From assembly GCF_001417735.1 (NCBI RefSeq), contig NZ_BBUZ01000032.1, positions 186,001 to 250,000 on the forward strand: a stretch of 64,000 nucleotides of DNA, written 5' to 3'. This stretch comes from Streptomyces sp. NBRC 110028 (GTDB taxonomy: Bacteria; Actinomycetota; Actinomycetes; Streptomycetales; Streptomycetaceae). A program made the position numbers and the translations under genes. Under the pieces are notes generated by a model, which saw nothing but the letters and a program-made list of their open reading frames with translations, was not told the origin of the DNA and searched no databases. Positions 36,156 to 45,406 of the stretch are shown piece after piece (the stretch's first letter is position 1; each line of letters starts with the position of its first letter).

Positions 36156-37043
36156 GTGAAGGACGTCCAGCTCGGTGGCATGATCTCCACTGTCGTCACG
36201 CCGTTCGACGCGAACGACGAGGTCGATCTCGACCTCCTGCGCGGCGAGGTCAAGTACCTACTCGACCAGGGTGTGACCGCCATCTGCGCCTGCGGCAGCA
36301 CGGGCGAGGGGCAGACCCTCTCCCTGGAGGAGAGCGCCGCGATCTGCGCCACCGTCGTCGACGAGGTGGCCGGCCGGGTCCCCGTGATCGGCGGTGTCAT
36401 CCAGAACTCCACGGCCCAGGCCAAGCGCTATTCGCTCGCGCTCAAGGAGGCCGGCGTCGATGCCCTCCAGGTCACCCCGGTCCACTATGTCTTCGCACCC
36501 TCGCCGGAGGAGACCGTCGCGCACTACCGCGAGATCGGTGAGGCCACGGATCTGCCCATCGTGCTCTACAACGTGGTGCCCTGGGCGCTCGTCCCGGTGA
36601 GCACGGTCGAACTGCTGCGGGACGTGCCGCACGTCGTCGCCATCAAACAGTCCGGCGGCGACGTCCATCTGCTCGCCGACTTGCTGCACCGCATGCGCGA
36701 CCGGTTCACCGTGCTCGCCGCACTCGACGACCTGCACTACCCGGCGTTCGTCATGGGTGCCCACGGTGCTCTCGCCGCCATCCCGACCGTCACCCCGCGC
36801 CTGAGCGTCGAACTGTGGGACGCCGTCCAGGCCGGCGACCATGCCAAGGCGCTCGCCCTGCACGAGCGGATCCTCACAGTCTGGCGCGCGATCGACGCGC
36901 CCAACCTGCCCGCGACGCTGAAGGCCGCGCTGGAACTCCAGGGCCGCTCGCCCGGCCTGCCACGCCGGCCTTTCAAGCCCGCCACCGAAACCGAGCGCGA
37001 GCGCATCGAGGCCGCCTTGCGCGAGGCTCATCTGATCGATTAG
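36156..37043 (+). CDS. DapA/N-acetylneuraminate-lyase family aldolase
   Basis: Class I (Schiff-base) aldolase or dehydratase of the DHDPS/NAL superfamily, 295 aa. The TIM-barrel shows CGSTGEGQTLSLEE near residue 50, LYNVVPW with the catalytic Tyr near 142, and the Schiff-base Lys in VAIKQSGGDVH near 170. The sequence is too divergent from DapA to be biosynthetic. Its placement with dhaKL and a GntR regulator suggests catabolic release of pyruvate plus a short ketose or aldehyde. GTG 36156 has GGGAG six bases upstream; ATG 36150 abuts that site and is less likely. Confidence 0.83.
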   Translation: MKDVQLGGMISTVVTPFDANDEVDLDLLRGEVKYLLDQGVTAICACGSTGEGQTLSLEESAAICATVVDEVAGRVPVIGGVIQNSTAQAKRYSLALKEAGVDALQVTPVHYVFAPSPEETVAHYREIGEATDLPIVLYNVVPWALVPVSTVELLRDVPHVVAIKQSGGDVHLLADLLHRMRDRFTVLAALDDLHYPAFVMGAHGALAAIPTVTPRLSVELWDAVQAGDHAKALALHERILTVWRAIDAPNLPATLKAALELQGRSPGLPRRPFKPATETERERIEAALREAHLID

Positions 37044-37115
37044 ATGCTGTATCCACGGCGTCGGGCCCGCACCGCCGACAGGCGCCGTAGCGATTCTTGG
37101 AGAAGAAGGGCGATC

Positions 37116-37814
37116 ATGACCACCCCGTCCGTCCGCAGCCATCGTGGCACCGCCCCCCTGGTTGTGGAGTCGATCTCCGAGCAGCTCTACTCCATCTTGT
37201 GCGAGCGCATCACCACCGGCGTGTACGCGCCCGGATCCCGGCTCGATCCGCAGGCCATCGCGAACGAGTTCGGCGTGTCGCGCACCCCGGTGCGCGACAC
37301 GCTGGTGCGTCTGGAACACGACCGGCTCGTCGAGACGCGTCCACGCTCCGGCACATTCGTCACCCGACCCACCCACCAGGACGTGCACGAGGTGTGTCAA
37401 CTGCGCAAGGGCCTGGAGTGGCTCGCCACGGGCGTCGCCGCCGAAGCGATGTCGCAGGAGCAGATCGCCGATCTGCGTGAGGAGTCCCTGGCCGCGCTGC
37501 GCGCCGCTGAACAGGGCGACTACGAACCGTTCTTCCTCAGTGACACCCGCATCCACCGCGAGATCATCGCCAGCACCGGCAACAGCCGCCTGATCGCGGC
37601 CCGCGAATCGGTCGAACCCTTCGTCTACTGGCTGCGTGTCCTCGGCGCCACCGGCCCGCACCGCCTCGCCGGATCCACCCAGCGGCACCTCGAGATCCTC
37701 GATGCCATGGCGGCCCGAGACGTCGCCGCCGCTCAGGAGGCCGCGGCACTCCACCTCGCCGAGGTGGAGGAGTGGACGCTGGCCGACATGGCCTCCCACG
37801 AGATCGTCACCTGA
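37116..37814 (+). CDS. GntR-family regulator, FCD subfamily
   Basis: 232-aa transcription factor. The N-terminal winged helix-turn-helix has the GntR pattern GSRLDPQAIANEFGVSRTPV, with RLVETRPRSGTFVTRP in the wing. The C-terminal all-helical FCD domain has the metal- or ligand-binding Asp/His set (SDTRIHREIIAS, HRLAGSTQRHLEIL, LHLAEVEE). It lies 72 bp behind the aldolase gene on the same strand. It probably controls both arms of the divergon by binding the inverted repeat at 36098-36111, with the pathway substrate as inducer. Confidence 0.86.
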   Translation: MTTPSVRSHRGTAPLVVESISEQLYSILCERITTGVYAPGSRLDPQAIANEFGVSRTPVRDTLVRLEHDRLVETRPRSGTFVTRPTHQDVHEVCQLRKGLEWLATGVAAEAMSQEQIADLREESLAALRAAEQGDYEPFFLSDTRIHREIIASTGNSRLIAARESVEPFVYWLRVLGATGPHRLAGSTQRHLEILDAMAARDVAAAQEAAALHLAEVEEWTLADMASHEIVT

Positions 37815-37986
37815 CCCTTTCCGAACTCCCTCCGTGAACACCGTTTCGCCCCGCACCGCCCGCCGTACGGGGCGCCACCATCCCCGAGAGCGGACTCGTC
37901 GAGCCGTGGGGACAGGCCGTCACGGACAGCCGGGCGAGCCTCCCGCGCGTCCAGCCGTGTCGGCCGGACCAGCGGGCGCCGGCCGG

Positions 37987-38706
37987 TCAGGTGAACGACG
38001 GGCCGCGCTTCTCGGTGAACGCGGCGAGGCCCTCGGCCGCGTCCCTGCTCCCGGCGGCAGCCCGCAGCGCCGTCTGCTCGCGCTCGAGCCCCTCCGCGGG
38101 AGCCGGCAGGGCCTGCCGGCGCACCAGGTGTTTCGTCGCCGGGAGAGCCTCCGCCGAACCGTCCGCGAGCGTCTCGGCGAGGTGCCGTGCCCGCGTCATC
38201 AGGCCCTCCGGCTGCACGACCTCCGTGACCAGGCACTGCCACAGCGCGGTCCCGGCGTTCATGACCGGATTCACGAGGGCCGCATGGAGTAACCGGTGGA
38301 CGCCGAGTGACGCCGACAGCATCGTCGTCCCTCCCGCCGGGAGTCAGCCCCAGTTTCGTGTATCCGAGCGTGAACCTGGCGCGGCTGCTGGCCGGCACGG
38401 TGTCCCGGCCGTGGCCAGCGGCATGCCCGCACCCGCCGCGGCACCGTCGACCACCGACAAGACGATCGAGTCGAGCGACTGCAGTCCGGACACCGCGGCG
38501 GGCAGCCTGGTCGCGAGCTCGTCGATGCAGCCCTGGTGATCCTGGGACGAGGCGAATGTCGCGACGTCACCGCCGAAACACCACACGTCCTCGCCACCCG
38601 TCAGCACGAGTACCTCGGGATGCCGGGTGCGCGCCTGGTCGGTCACCCCGAGCAGCGTCGGCGTGGGCCGCGGGTCGGCATCTACGCCTCCGCGCGGACC
38701 ACGGGC
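37987..38706 (-). pseudogene. Broken enoyl-CoA hydratase/isomerase gene
   Basis: Crotonase-family sequence spread over three reading frames. The first part reads VLVLTGGEDVWCFGGDVATF and IVLSVVDGAAAGAGMPLA (oxyanion-hole region). After a frame change comes ARFTLGYTKLGLTP. After another comes LSASLGVHRLLHAALVNPVM, running to AAFTEKRGPSFT at the end. The N-terminal 30-40 residues are missing. At least two frameshifts and a truncated start make it nonfunctional. It is convergent with the GntR gene and lies just downstream of the amidohydrolase gene. Confidence 0.75.
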
Positions 38707-38733
38707 GTGGCGTCCGGGGTGATCGTCGCGGCG

Positions 38734-39996
38734 TCAGCGGGAGCCGAGCCCCTCGCGCAGCATCGAGAGCCGAACGCCGTAGGGAAGTCGCAGGCCGGCG
38801 TGGGCGACACCATGGCGCCAGACGGTGACAGGACGGCGCAGCACCTCCAGGCCCTCGGTGAGCAGGTTGCCGTCCGCCAGCAGCAGGTCGGCGTGCTTGC
38901 CGGGCTCGATGGAGCCGTACCGCTCCCCGACGCCCGCCATGTCGGCCGCCGTGGACGTGGCGGCCGGCAGCAGGTCGAGCACATCGGCTCCGGTCGCCTC
39001 ACCGATCAGCTCGAGCTCCTCGACGACCTCGCCCGAGGTGTCGGTGCCGGCGGCGACCGGTACCCCGGCCTCCCAGGCCAGGCGCACGCTCTCCATGTGC
39101 GGGGCGACGATGTCGTCCATGATTCGTTGGTACATGTGCTCGTTGCCCACCAGCCGGTGCTGGAAGCCGATGGCGATGACACTGGAGAGCGTCGGCACCA
39201 GCGACGTGCCGTGCTCGAGCATCGCGGTGATCACCTGGGGGGTGCAGAAAGCGCCGTGCTCGATGGTGTCGCTGCCGGCCCGCACCGCGTTGAGGATCGC
39301 CTCGGTGCTGTAGGCGTGGGTTGCGGTGCGCTTGTTGAACTTGTGCGCCTCGGCGATGCCGGCGCGGAGCTCCTCGGTGGTCAGCTCCGGGATGCCCGGG
39401 TCCTCCTCGGGGTAGGTGCCCAGACCGCCGGAGCCCATGAACTTCATGACCGCCGCGCCCTTGGCCAGTTGACGGCGCACCGCCCGGACCACCTCGACGG
39501 GGCCGTCGGCCTCCTCCGCGCCCCAGTGGCCGGCGTGCCCGCCCGTGATGCAGATCGGGTCGCCGCCGGAGATCACCGAGGAACCGGGGACGACGCCCTC
39601 GCGCACCGCCCGCGAGGTCTGGATGCCGGTCGTGCCGGGCAGGCCGAAGTCGCGGATGTGGGTGACGCCCGAGCGCAGCTGGGCCAGCACGTTGGCGGCC
39701 GCGTGCAGCGTGAGGAACTCCACCGGCTGGCGCATCAGGATGTCGCTCTGGGCGCGGTAGGTGGTGGAGAGGTCGGAGATCCGCAGCTTCTTACGGGCGA
39801 TGTGGTCGTGCATGTTGAACAGGCCGGGGGTCAGCGTGCCGCCCGCGCCGTCCACCCGCTCCTCGGCGGCCGGCGCGGTCTCACCGGTGCCGCCGACGGA
39901 AGCGATGACGTCGTCCTCGATGAGCACCCAGCCCCCCTGATGGACCTCACGGTGCTTGCCGGTGACGACGGTGACGTTGTTGATGAGCGTGCGCAT
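38734..39996 (-). CDS. Metal-dependent amidohydrolase
   Basis: 420-aa amidohydrolase of the imidazolonepropionase/prolidase-like group. Metal ligands are visible: MHDHIA (HxH) near residue 62, a probable carboxylated Lys in VMKFMGSGG near 184, ATHAYS and EHGAF histidines, and the aspartate in AAGTDTSGE near 315. The C-terminal beta-domain has GSIEPGKHADLLLADGN. It probably hydrolyses an amide or lactam imported by the upstream ABC transporter. It is the last gene of the minus-strand operon, nine bases after the FAD protein gene. The actual substrate is unknown. Confidence 0.85.
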   Translation of the reverse strand: MRTLINNVTVVTGKHREVHQGGWVLIEDDVIASVGGTGETAPAAEERVDGAGGTLTPGLFNMHDHIARKKLRISDLSTTYRAQSDILMRQPVEFLTLHAAANVLAQLRSGVTHIRDFGLPGTTGIQTSRAVREGVVPGSSVISGGDPICITGGHAGHWGAEEADGPVEVVRAVRRQLAKGAAVMKFMGSGGLGTYPEEDPGIPELTTEELRAGIAEAHKFNKRTATHAYSTEAILNAVRAGSDTIEHGAFCTPQVITAMLEHGTSLVPTLSSVIAIGFQHRLVGNEHMYQRIMDDIVAPHMESVRLAWEAGVPVAAGTDTSGEVVEELELIGEATGADVLDLLPAATSTAADMAGVGERYGSIEPGKHADLLLADGNLLTEGLEVLRRPVTVWRHGVAHAGLRLPYGVRLSMLREGLGSR

Positions 39997-40005
39997 GGCC
40001 TTCCT

Positions 40006-41823
40006 TCATCTGTGGTGTCCGGTGGTCGCCGAGGGCGCCACGCTCTCGCGCAGCGCGGCGATCTGGCCGGCGATCTGGCGGGCCTGCTGCAGCGTGCGCG
40101 CCGTGGCGCCCGGTTGCGGCAGGTTGGCGATGTTCCACTCCAGGGGCTGCACCGGGATGCCGAGCGCGAAGAGTGTGGGGTCGGCCGTGCCGTCGGCTCC
40201 GATCACGCGGCACGGGGCGGGTGATCCGGTGCGAGTCACATCGAGGCCGCCCGTGGGATGTCCGTCGGTCAGCTCGGCGAGGCGACAGGTGCCCCGCTCC
40301 AGCAGGTCGCGCACCAGGGACGAGGTCGTCAGGCGCAGATCGTCGGCCGGCAGCCGGGCCTCCACCAGAGCGCGCACCGGACGCTCGGGCAGCGTCTGCG
40401 AGCTGAGCACGAAGCCGCGCTGCTCGTCGGAGTCGACGCGCGCGCGTCGGCCGGCCAGTCTCACCAGGCCCGCCTCCATGAGCGCCAGCAGCTCCACCAC
40501 CCGTGACACGGGTGGGCCGGCGGCCACGAAGCCGCCGACCGTGCGGAACCAGCCCTGCAGGTCACCGAGTACCGACTCGGGCGACATGGCGCCGTGCGCG
40601 ACGAGCTCGCGAACGGCGTCCTTGGCCTGTGCGAGGCGTTCGCCGACGGCGATGGCCGGCCCGGCGGGCTCCGCCGTCGCCTGCGCCACCAGGTCGGTGA
40701 GGAAGGCACGCACGAGGTGTTCCGCCTCGGCGTGGTCGACGATGCCCCGCAGCGGATCGCAGAGCCGGTCGAGGTCGAATGGCGGCGCACCAGGCAACTG
40801 GACGGCGCACCAGCGCTCGACCTCGGGCCCTTCGGCGGGAAGATCGCGCAGCTGCCGCGCCAGCCAGTCGGGCCGCGTCCGCGGACAGGCGCTCATCAGC
40901 CAGGCGTGACGCATCTCGCGCACCACGACGGGCCACACGTCGCGTCGCAGGTCCAGGCCGCCGCCGTCCCGGGCGATATGCGCGGCGATCCAGTCGGCGT
41001 TCATGAACGCCGGCCGCTGCCCGGTGGGGCGCCTCGACCGGGGCAGATAGGGAACGCCGCGGCCCGAGCCGACCCAGAGGACGGGCTCCTCGCCGCTGGC
41101 CTGATAGCGCACGACATCGCCGTCGTGGGTGAAGCGGCCGCCGCGCGCCACGGTGCACAGCGCCATGACGTCGTAGAAGTTCAGCCCGGCGCCGAGCACG
41201 GCGACATCGTCGCCGGGGCCGATTCGGGTCCAGTCGGCCTCGGCGGCCGGGCCGGGCGCGACATAGCCGAGCCCGTGCCGGGCGGCGAACTCGGCCCGCG
41301 CCCGCTCGACCTCGCCCATCTCGACGTCGAGGTGGCCGAGCGCCAGGACGACGGCGTCCGCCTCCAGGGGCGTACCGTCCTCCAGGAGCACCCGGTGGCG
41401 GCGCTCGCGACCGGGCTCGAGCCGGACGGCCTCGGCACGCGCCAGCGCGGCCCCGCCCGCGAGCAGCCGCTCGAGGACCCACCTGGTGTAGCCGCCGAAG
41501 AGTGCCCGCGAGCCGAAGTCAGTGGGGCCCAGAGGGGTGGCGCCGCCGATGTCGGGGCCATAAGAGGCGTACCAGTCGGCGAACGTGGGCGCCTCGCCGG
41601 TGGACGGCGCGAAGAGGGTCGCCTGCTGTAGCCGCGAGTTCATCAGCAGGCTGCGGTCCTGGTCCTCGCGCCACACCCGGCCACCCGGATGCGGGTCGAC
41701 CAGCGTCAGGGATACCCCGCCCGCCAGCGCCGCCTGGATCTCCAGCGCCGTGGCCAGACCGCGAGGGCCTGCTCCGACGACCACCACGCTCAGCGGTGGC
41801 TCCGGGGGTTTCCGGCCGTTCAT
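40006..41823 (-). CDS. FAD/NAD(P)-binding protein (NAD_binding_9-like)
   Basis: 605-aa flavoprotein-like protein. The N-terminal FAD motif is VVVVGAGPRGLATALEIQAAL. A second dinucleotide-binding motif is DDVAVLGAGLNFYDVMALC near residue 215. The C-terminal end, NIANLPQPGATARTLQQARQIA, is typical of the FAD-NAD(P)-binding family (PF13454). Relatives are poorly characterised; N-hydroxylation or oxidation of a small nitrogen or sulfur compound is plausible. Start ATG 41823 overlaps the permease stop by 4 nt. It is co-transcribed with an ABC importer and an amidohydrolase. Confidence 0.75.
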   Translation of the reverse strand: MNGRKPPEPPLSVVVVGAGPRGLATALEIQAALAGGVSLTLVDPHPGGRVWREDQDRSLLMNSRLQQATLFAPSTGEAPTFADWYASYGPDIGGATPLGPTDFGSRALFGGYTRWVLERLLAGGAALARAEAVRLEPGRERRHRVLLEDGTPLEADAVVLALGHLDVEMGEVERARAEFAARHGLGYVAPGPAAEADWTRIGPGDDVAVLGAGLNFYDVMALCTVARGGRFTHDGDVVRYQASGEEPVLWVGSGRGVPYLPRSRRPTGQRPAFMNADWIAAHIARDGGGLDLRRDVWPVVVREMRHAWLMSACPRTRPDWLARQLRDLPAEGPEVERWCAVQLPGAPPFDLDRLCDPLRGIVDHAEAEHLVRAFLTDLVAQATAEPAGPAIAVGERLAQAKDAVRELVAHGAMSPESVLGDLQGWFRTVGGFVAAGPPVSRVVELLALMEAGLVRLAGRRARVDSDEQRGFVLSSQTLPERPVRALVEARLPADDLRLTTSSLVRDLLERGTCRLAELTDGHPTGGLDVTRTGSPAPCRVIGADGTADPTLFALGIPVQPLEWNIANLPQPGATARTLQQARQIAGQIAALRESVAPSATTGHHR

Positions 41824-42620
41824 GCAAGCCGCCGTGCCGCGACCAGCGCCTCGAGGCGCGAGAGCAGGAAGTCGATCCCGACGACCACCAGCGCGGTGAT
41901 GACCAGGCCGGCGAAGATGTCGGAGGTTCGCAGCGTCGACTGCCCCTGCAGGATGAGGTAGCCCAGGCCCTGCTTCGAGCCCAGGTACTCGGCGACCACG
42001 GCAGCGCTGAAGGCGAAACCGAGGCTGCTGCGCAGGCCCACCACCAGCCACACGAACGTGGCCGGCAGGTACAGCTTGCGGTAGAGGTCCCAGCGACCGG
42101 CGCCGAACAGCCGCACCTGAGAGATCAGCTGTGGGTCGACGTTGCGCACGCCGGCGTAGACGCTGAAGAACACCAACACCACCACCGCCAGCGCCGCGGC
42201 GGCCACCTTCGAGGCCAGCCCGAGGCCGAACCAGAGGATCAGGAATGGTACCAGCGCGATTTTGGGCACCGAGTACAGGGCGGTGAAGAACGGTTCGAGG
42301 ATCGGCCCCAGCCGCCGCGTGGTCCCGAGCCACAACGCCAGGACGACGCCCGCGAAAGCGCCGAGCGCGTATCCGAGCACGGCCTCCGTCAGCGTCGTGC
42401 CGATGCTCGGGAACAGGATGCCCTCGCTCTGCCAGCGCTGGACGGAGTCGACCACGGCCGCGGGCGAGGCGTAGAAGAACGGCGCCAGCGCGCCCGTGCG
42501 CGCCCCGAGTTCCCAGCCGCCGATGATGACGACCGCCGCGGTCAGCTGCAGCGCCAGTCGCGTTCCGGCCGAATAGTGGGGTCGACGGAACGGGCGCTTG
42601 CGCGTGCGCTCAACCGACAT
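41820..42620 (-). CDS. ABC transporter permease (nitrate/sulfonate/taurine type)
   Basis: 266-aa inner membrane permease with about six hydrophobic segments. The EAA loop region is FGAGRWDLYRKLYLPATFVWLVVGL. The family is the SsuC/TauC-like binding-protein-dependent transporters. ATG 42620 (MSVERTRKRPF) is chosen; it overlaps the ATPase gene end by 11 nt. The frame upstream to 42728 is a shadow of the ATPase gene. It pairs with the second permease at 43410-44210, which implies a heterodimeric channel rather than the usual homodimer. Confidence 0.83.
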   Translation of the reverse strand: MSVERTRKRPFRRPHYSAGTRLALQLTAAVVIIGGWELGARTGALAPFFYASPAAVVDSVQRWQSEGILFPSIGTTLTEAVLGYALGAFAGVVLALWLGTTRRLGPILEPFFTALYSVPKIALVPFLILWFGLGLASKVAAAALAVVVLVFFSVYAGVRNVDPQLISQVRLFGAGRWDLYRKLYLPATFVWLVVGLRSSLGFAFSAAVVAEYLGSKQGLGYLILQGQSTLRTSDIFAGLVITALVVVGIDFLLSRLEALVAARRLA

Positions 42621-43413
42621 GGCTCGCCGCCCGGCGGTCCTCGACGACGTCGAGTTCGTCGCGCAGCTCCGACCAGAACAGGCCGCGTGCCTCGGCGAAT
42701 CCCGGCAGCGACTGCACGGCGGCGACACCGCGGTCGCGGGGCAGGTCGATGTCGTGGACCGCCTTGATGGTGCCGGGCCGTTTGGAGAACACCGCCACCT
42801 TGTCGGAGAGCGCCACGGCCTCGTCGAGGTCGTGGGTCACGAACAGCACTGTGGCGCCGATCTCGCGGCAGAGGTCCTTGAGCAACTGCTGCATGTTGAT
42901 GCGCGTGAAGGCGTCCAGGGCGCCGAACGGCTCGTCCATCAAGATGATGGAGGGGTCATAGACGAGGGTGGCGGCCAGCTGGGCGCGCTTGCGCATGCCG
43001 CCGGAGAGGGCGGAGGGCAGCGAGTCGGCGAAGTCGCCCAGCCCGACCTCCTCGATCAGCTGCTGCACGCGGTCGGCCTTCGCGCGGTACTCCCCGCGGA
43101 TCTCCAGGGCCAGCGAGATGTTCTTGCGCACGCTGCGCCACGGCAGCAGGGCGTCGCCCTGAAGCATCATCGCGGTGTCGCGGCGAATGCCCCTGACATC
43201 GCCTCCGTCGACGACCACGCGGCCGTCCTGCACCGGCACGAGTCCGGAGATCAGCGAGAGCAGCGTCGACTTGCCGCAGCCCGATGGGCCGACGACCGAG
43301 ACGAAGGAACCTTTCTCCACCTCCAGGTCGACGTCGGTGATGGCGAGCACCTCGCCGGTCTTGGTGCGGAACCGGTGCGAGAGCGACTCGAGCCGAATCA
43401 TGGGGGCGCTCAT
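42610..43413 (-). CDS. ABC transporter ATP-binding protein (SsuB/TauB-like)
   Basis: 267-aa ATPase of the nitrate/sulfonate/taurine importer group. Walker A is VVGPSGCGKSTLL near residue 43. The Q-loop is MLQGDALLPWRSV. The ABC signature LSGGMRKRAQLA is a variant of LSGGQ. Walker B is IILMDEPFGALDA, and the H-loop is FVTHDLDEAVALSD. It energises uptake through the two flanking permeases. Both ends overlap neighbouring genes, which supports a single transcript. Confidence 0.9.
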   Translation of the reverse strand: MSAPMIRLESLSHRFRTKTGEVLAITDVDLEVEKGSFVSVVGPSGCGKSTLLSLISGLVPVQDGRVVVDGGDVRGIRRDTAMMLQGDALLPWRSVRKNISLALEIRGEYRAKADRVQQLIEEVGLGDFADSLPSALSGGMRKRAQLAATLVYDPSIILMDEPFGALDAFTRINMQQLLKDLCREIGATVLFVTHDLDEAVALSDKVAVFSKRPGTIKAVHDIDLPRDRGVAAVQSLPGFAEARGLFWSELRDELDVVEDRRAASHVG

Positions 43414-44210
43414 TTCAGTGACCTTCCCTCGAAGCGGGACGACAGCGTGCCCACCAGGGACGCGATCAGCAGGGCGACGGCGATGATGGCGACGAGGGCC
43501 GCTACAGCGTGATCGAGGTTGGAGACGCTGCGGGCCGAGGCCAGCAGCGCGCCGAGGCCGACCGAGGAGCCGAGGTACTCCCCGACGACGACTCCGAGGA
43601 ATCCGAGGCCGATGGAGGCCTTGAGGCTGGCCAGGATGCGGAACACGGCCGTGGGCAGGTAGACGATGCGCATCAGGTCCCGGCGGCCGGCCCCGAGCAG
43701 CAGCAGGTTGTCCAGTATCCGCTCCTCCACGCCGACCAGCCCCTCGTAGACCGTGAGGAAGGCGTGAAAGAAGATCAGCAGCGCGGCCAGGGCGATCTGC
43801 GTTCGCAGGCCGACGCCGTACCAGAGCAGGAACAGAGGGGCGAGCGCGGCACGCGGCAGACCGTTGATGGAGACCAGGAACGGCTGGAGCGCCACCGCGA
43901 GGGGCGGGAGCGCGCCGAGGAGGAACGCGGCGGCCGTGCCGGCCGCCGTCCCGACCACGAGGCCGAGGGCGAGGGCCGTGGCGGTGGAGGAGAGGCTCGG
44001 CAGCAGGGTGCCGTCGCGGAGCCAGAGCACCAGCACGTCGAGGACGGCGCCGGGGCGCGGCAGCAAGTCGGGGCCGACCACGCCGGAAGCGGTGGCGACC
44101 TCCCAGACCAGCAGGGCGAAGAGGATGACGCCGAGGCGCGCCCCCGTGGTGCTCAGGTCAGGCAGACGACGGACCTGGGACCGACCGGACTGCGCTGTGG
44201 CCACGCTCAT
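43410..44210 (-). CDS. ABC transporter permease (nitrate/sulfonate/taurine type)
   Basis: 266-aa membrane permease related to the one at 41820-42620 but clearly diverged. About six hydrophobic segments are visible. The EAA-like loop is LGAGRRDLMRIVYLPTAVFRILASL, followed by GFLGVVVGEYLGSSVGLGAL. ATG 44210 overlaps the stop of the substrate-binding protein gene by 4 nt, and its own stop overlaps the ATPase start. Confidence 0.83.
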   Translation of the reverse strand: MSVATAQSGRSQVRRLPDLSTTGARLGVILFALLVWEVATASGVVGPDLLPRPGAVLDVLVLWLRDGTLLPSLSSTATALALGLVVGTAAGTAAAFLLGALPPLAVALQPFLVSINGLPRAALAPLFLLWYGVGLRTQIALAALLIFFHAFLTVYEGLVGVEERILDNLLLLGAGRRDLMRIVYLPTAVFRILASLKASIGLGFLGVVVGEYLGSSVGLGALLASARSVSNLDHAVAALVAIIAVALLIASLVGTLSSRFEGRSLK

Positions 44211-45235
44211 CGCAGGAAGGAGTTGTTGTAGAGCTTGGCGATATCGACCTTCTGCCCGGGGTCGATCGCGCCCTGCTCCTGGTCGATCTTCAAGATCCGC
44301 TTGAGGGCCGCGGCGTTGACGGCCGGGTTCTCGGGCAGGGCTTGTTCCACACGGCCGAAGATCTGGGGAAAGATCGGTTTGAGGTCGGAGTAGTCGCGGG
44401 GCAGCTTGGCCAGCACGGTGTCCGGGTGGTTCTTGTTCTCCTTCATCCAGATCATGGTGCGCTCGAAGGCCCGGGTGACGGCGCGGACCTGGTCGGGATT
44501 CTTCTTCAGGTAGCCGCCGTTGGCCATGAGCGTGACCGAGGCGTACCTGCCGCCCATGATCGTGTTGACCAGATCACGATTGAAGAAGTTGTACATGAGT
44601 TTGCCGTCCCCGGCCGCGACCGCCTGGGAGATGACGGGTTCGCCGGGGAGGATCGCGTCGACCTGGCCACTGGAGAGCGTCTGCTGGAAGGCGGACTGGT
44701 CGGAAATGGTGAGGAAGTGGACCTTGGAGGTGTTCACGCCGTCCCTCTTGAGGGCGGCCAGCAGCAGCGGGTAGGCGGCCGTCGCCTTGCCGGTGAAGGC
44801 GACGGTCTTGCCCTCGAGGTCCTTCGGCGAGGAGATGTCCTTGGAGACGACCAGTCCGCCGACACCGACGTCGTTGAGCACCTCCGTGATGACGAGATCC
44901 TGTCCCTTCGTCTGGGCGCGGGCGGCGTTCTGGGCCAGTTGCACGTCCATGTCGATCTGACCGGCGGCGAGGGCGGCGAGGCTCTGGCTGGACGAGTCGA
45001 ACGGCACGATCTTCACGGTGGAGCCGACCTTCTTCGCCTCCTCCTTGAGGTAGCCCAGGCTCTCGGCGAGTTCGCCGGGCATGTAGGTCAGGGTGCGGGC
45101 CAGGCCCACCTTGATCGTGGAGCCGTCGGAGGAGGAGCTTGAGGCGCCGCCATCGGCGCAGCCGGCCAGGAGCATGCTCGCGACGGCCAGCACGAGGGCG
45201 GTCCGTGGGCCAGGGCGACTTGGAGCTGCGTTCAT
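44207..45235 (-). CDS. ABC transporter substrate-binding lipoprotein
   Basis: 342-aa SsuA/TauA-like binding protein. The N-terminus is a lipoprotein signal (LVLAVASMLLAGC, cysteine near residue 26) followed by a Ser/Gly-rich linker. The mature part has IKVGLARTLTYMPGELAESLG, AALAAGQIDMDVQLAQN and DLEGKTVAFTGKATAAYPLL, typical of the type-2 periplasmic fold of this family. ATG 45235 is chosen because upstream residues to 45379 lack a signal sequence. First gene of the six-gene operon. The ligand is unknown; organosulfur or amide compounds are likely from context. Confidence 0.86.
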   Translation of the reverse strand: MNAAPSRPGPRTALVLAVASMLLAGCADGGASSSSSDGSTIKVGLARTLTYMPGELAESLGYLKEEAKKVGSTVKIVPFDSSSQSLAALAAGQIDMDVQLAQNAARAQTKGQDLVITEVLNDVGVGGLVVSKDISSPKDLEGKTVAFTGKATAAYPLLLAALKRDGVNTSKVHFLTISDQSAFQQTLSSGQVDAILPGEPVISQAVAAGDGKLMYNFFNRDLVNTIMGGRYASVTLMANGGYLKKNPDQVRAVTRAFERTMIWMKENKNHPDTVLAKLPRDYSDLKPIFPQIFGRVEQALPENPAVNAAALKRILKIDQEQGAIDPGQKVDIAKLYNNSFLR

Positions 45236-45406
45236 GGAACTGCTCAATTCGGTCGATCTCCCGCGAGGCGGGATGGAGGGACTGCGCCAGCTGGGCCACG
45301 CTGCCCGGCGCGATCGGGTCGTGTCAGTTTGTGTGAAACGGCACTCTGCCGACAAGAGACCCCGATCGAAAAGTAACATTCATACATCTGTCAGTTGACA
45401 TAAATT
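45236..45406. promoter_or_regulatory. Promoter region of the ABC operon with an inverted repeat
   Basis: An A/T-rich 170-bp interval between the LysR gene and the binding-protein gene. It contains TGTCAGTTGACA at 45389-45400, with perfect 5-bp arms and a 2-bp spacer, just after the LysR stop codon. LysR-type sites contain such dyads, so this is a candidate activator site for the operon transcribed to the left. Confidence 0.5.

Noticed and set aside
36156..37043. Biosynthetic dapA
   Set aside because: It lies in a regulated catabolic-looking divergon and differs from the lysine-pathway enzyme around the substrate loop.
42610..45235. Specific naming as ssuABC or tauABC
   Set aside because: Only the broad transporter group can be seen; two different permeases and the lack of a desulfonase make the specific names unsafe.
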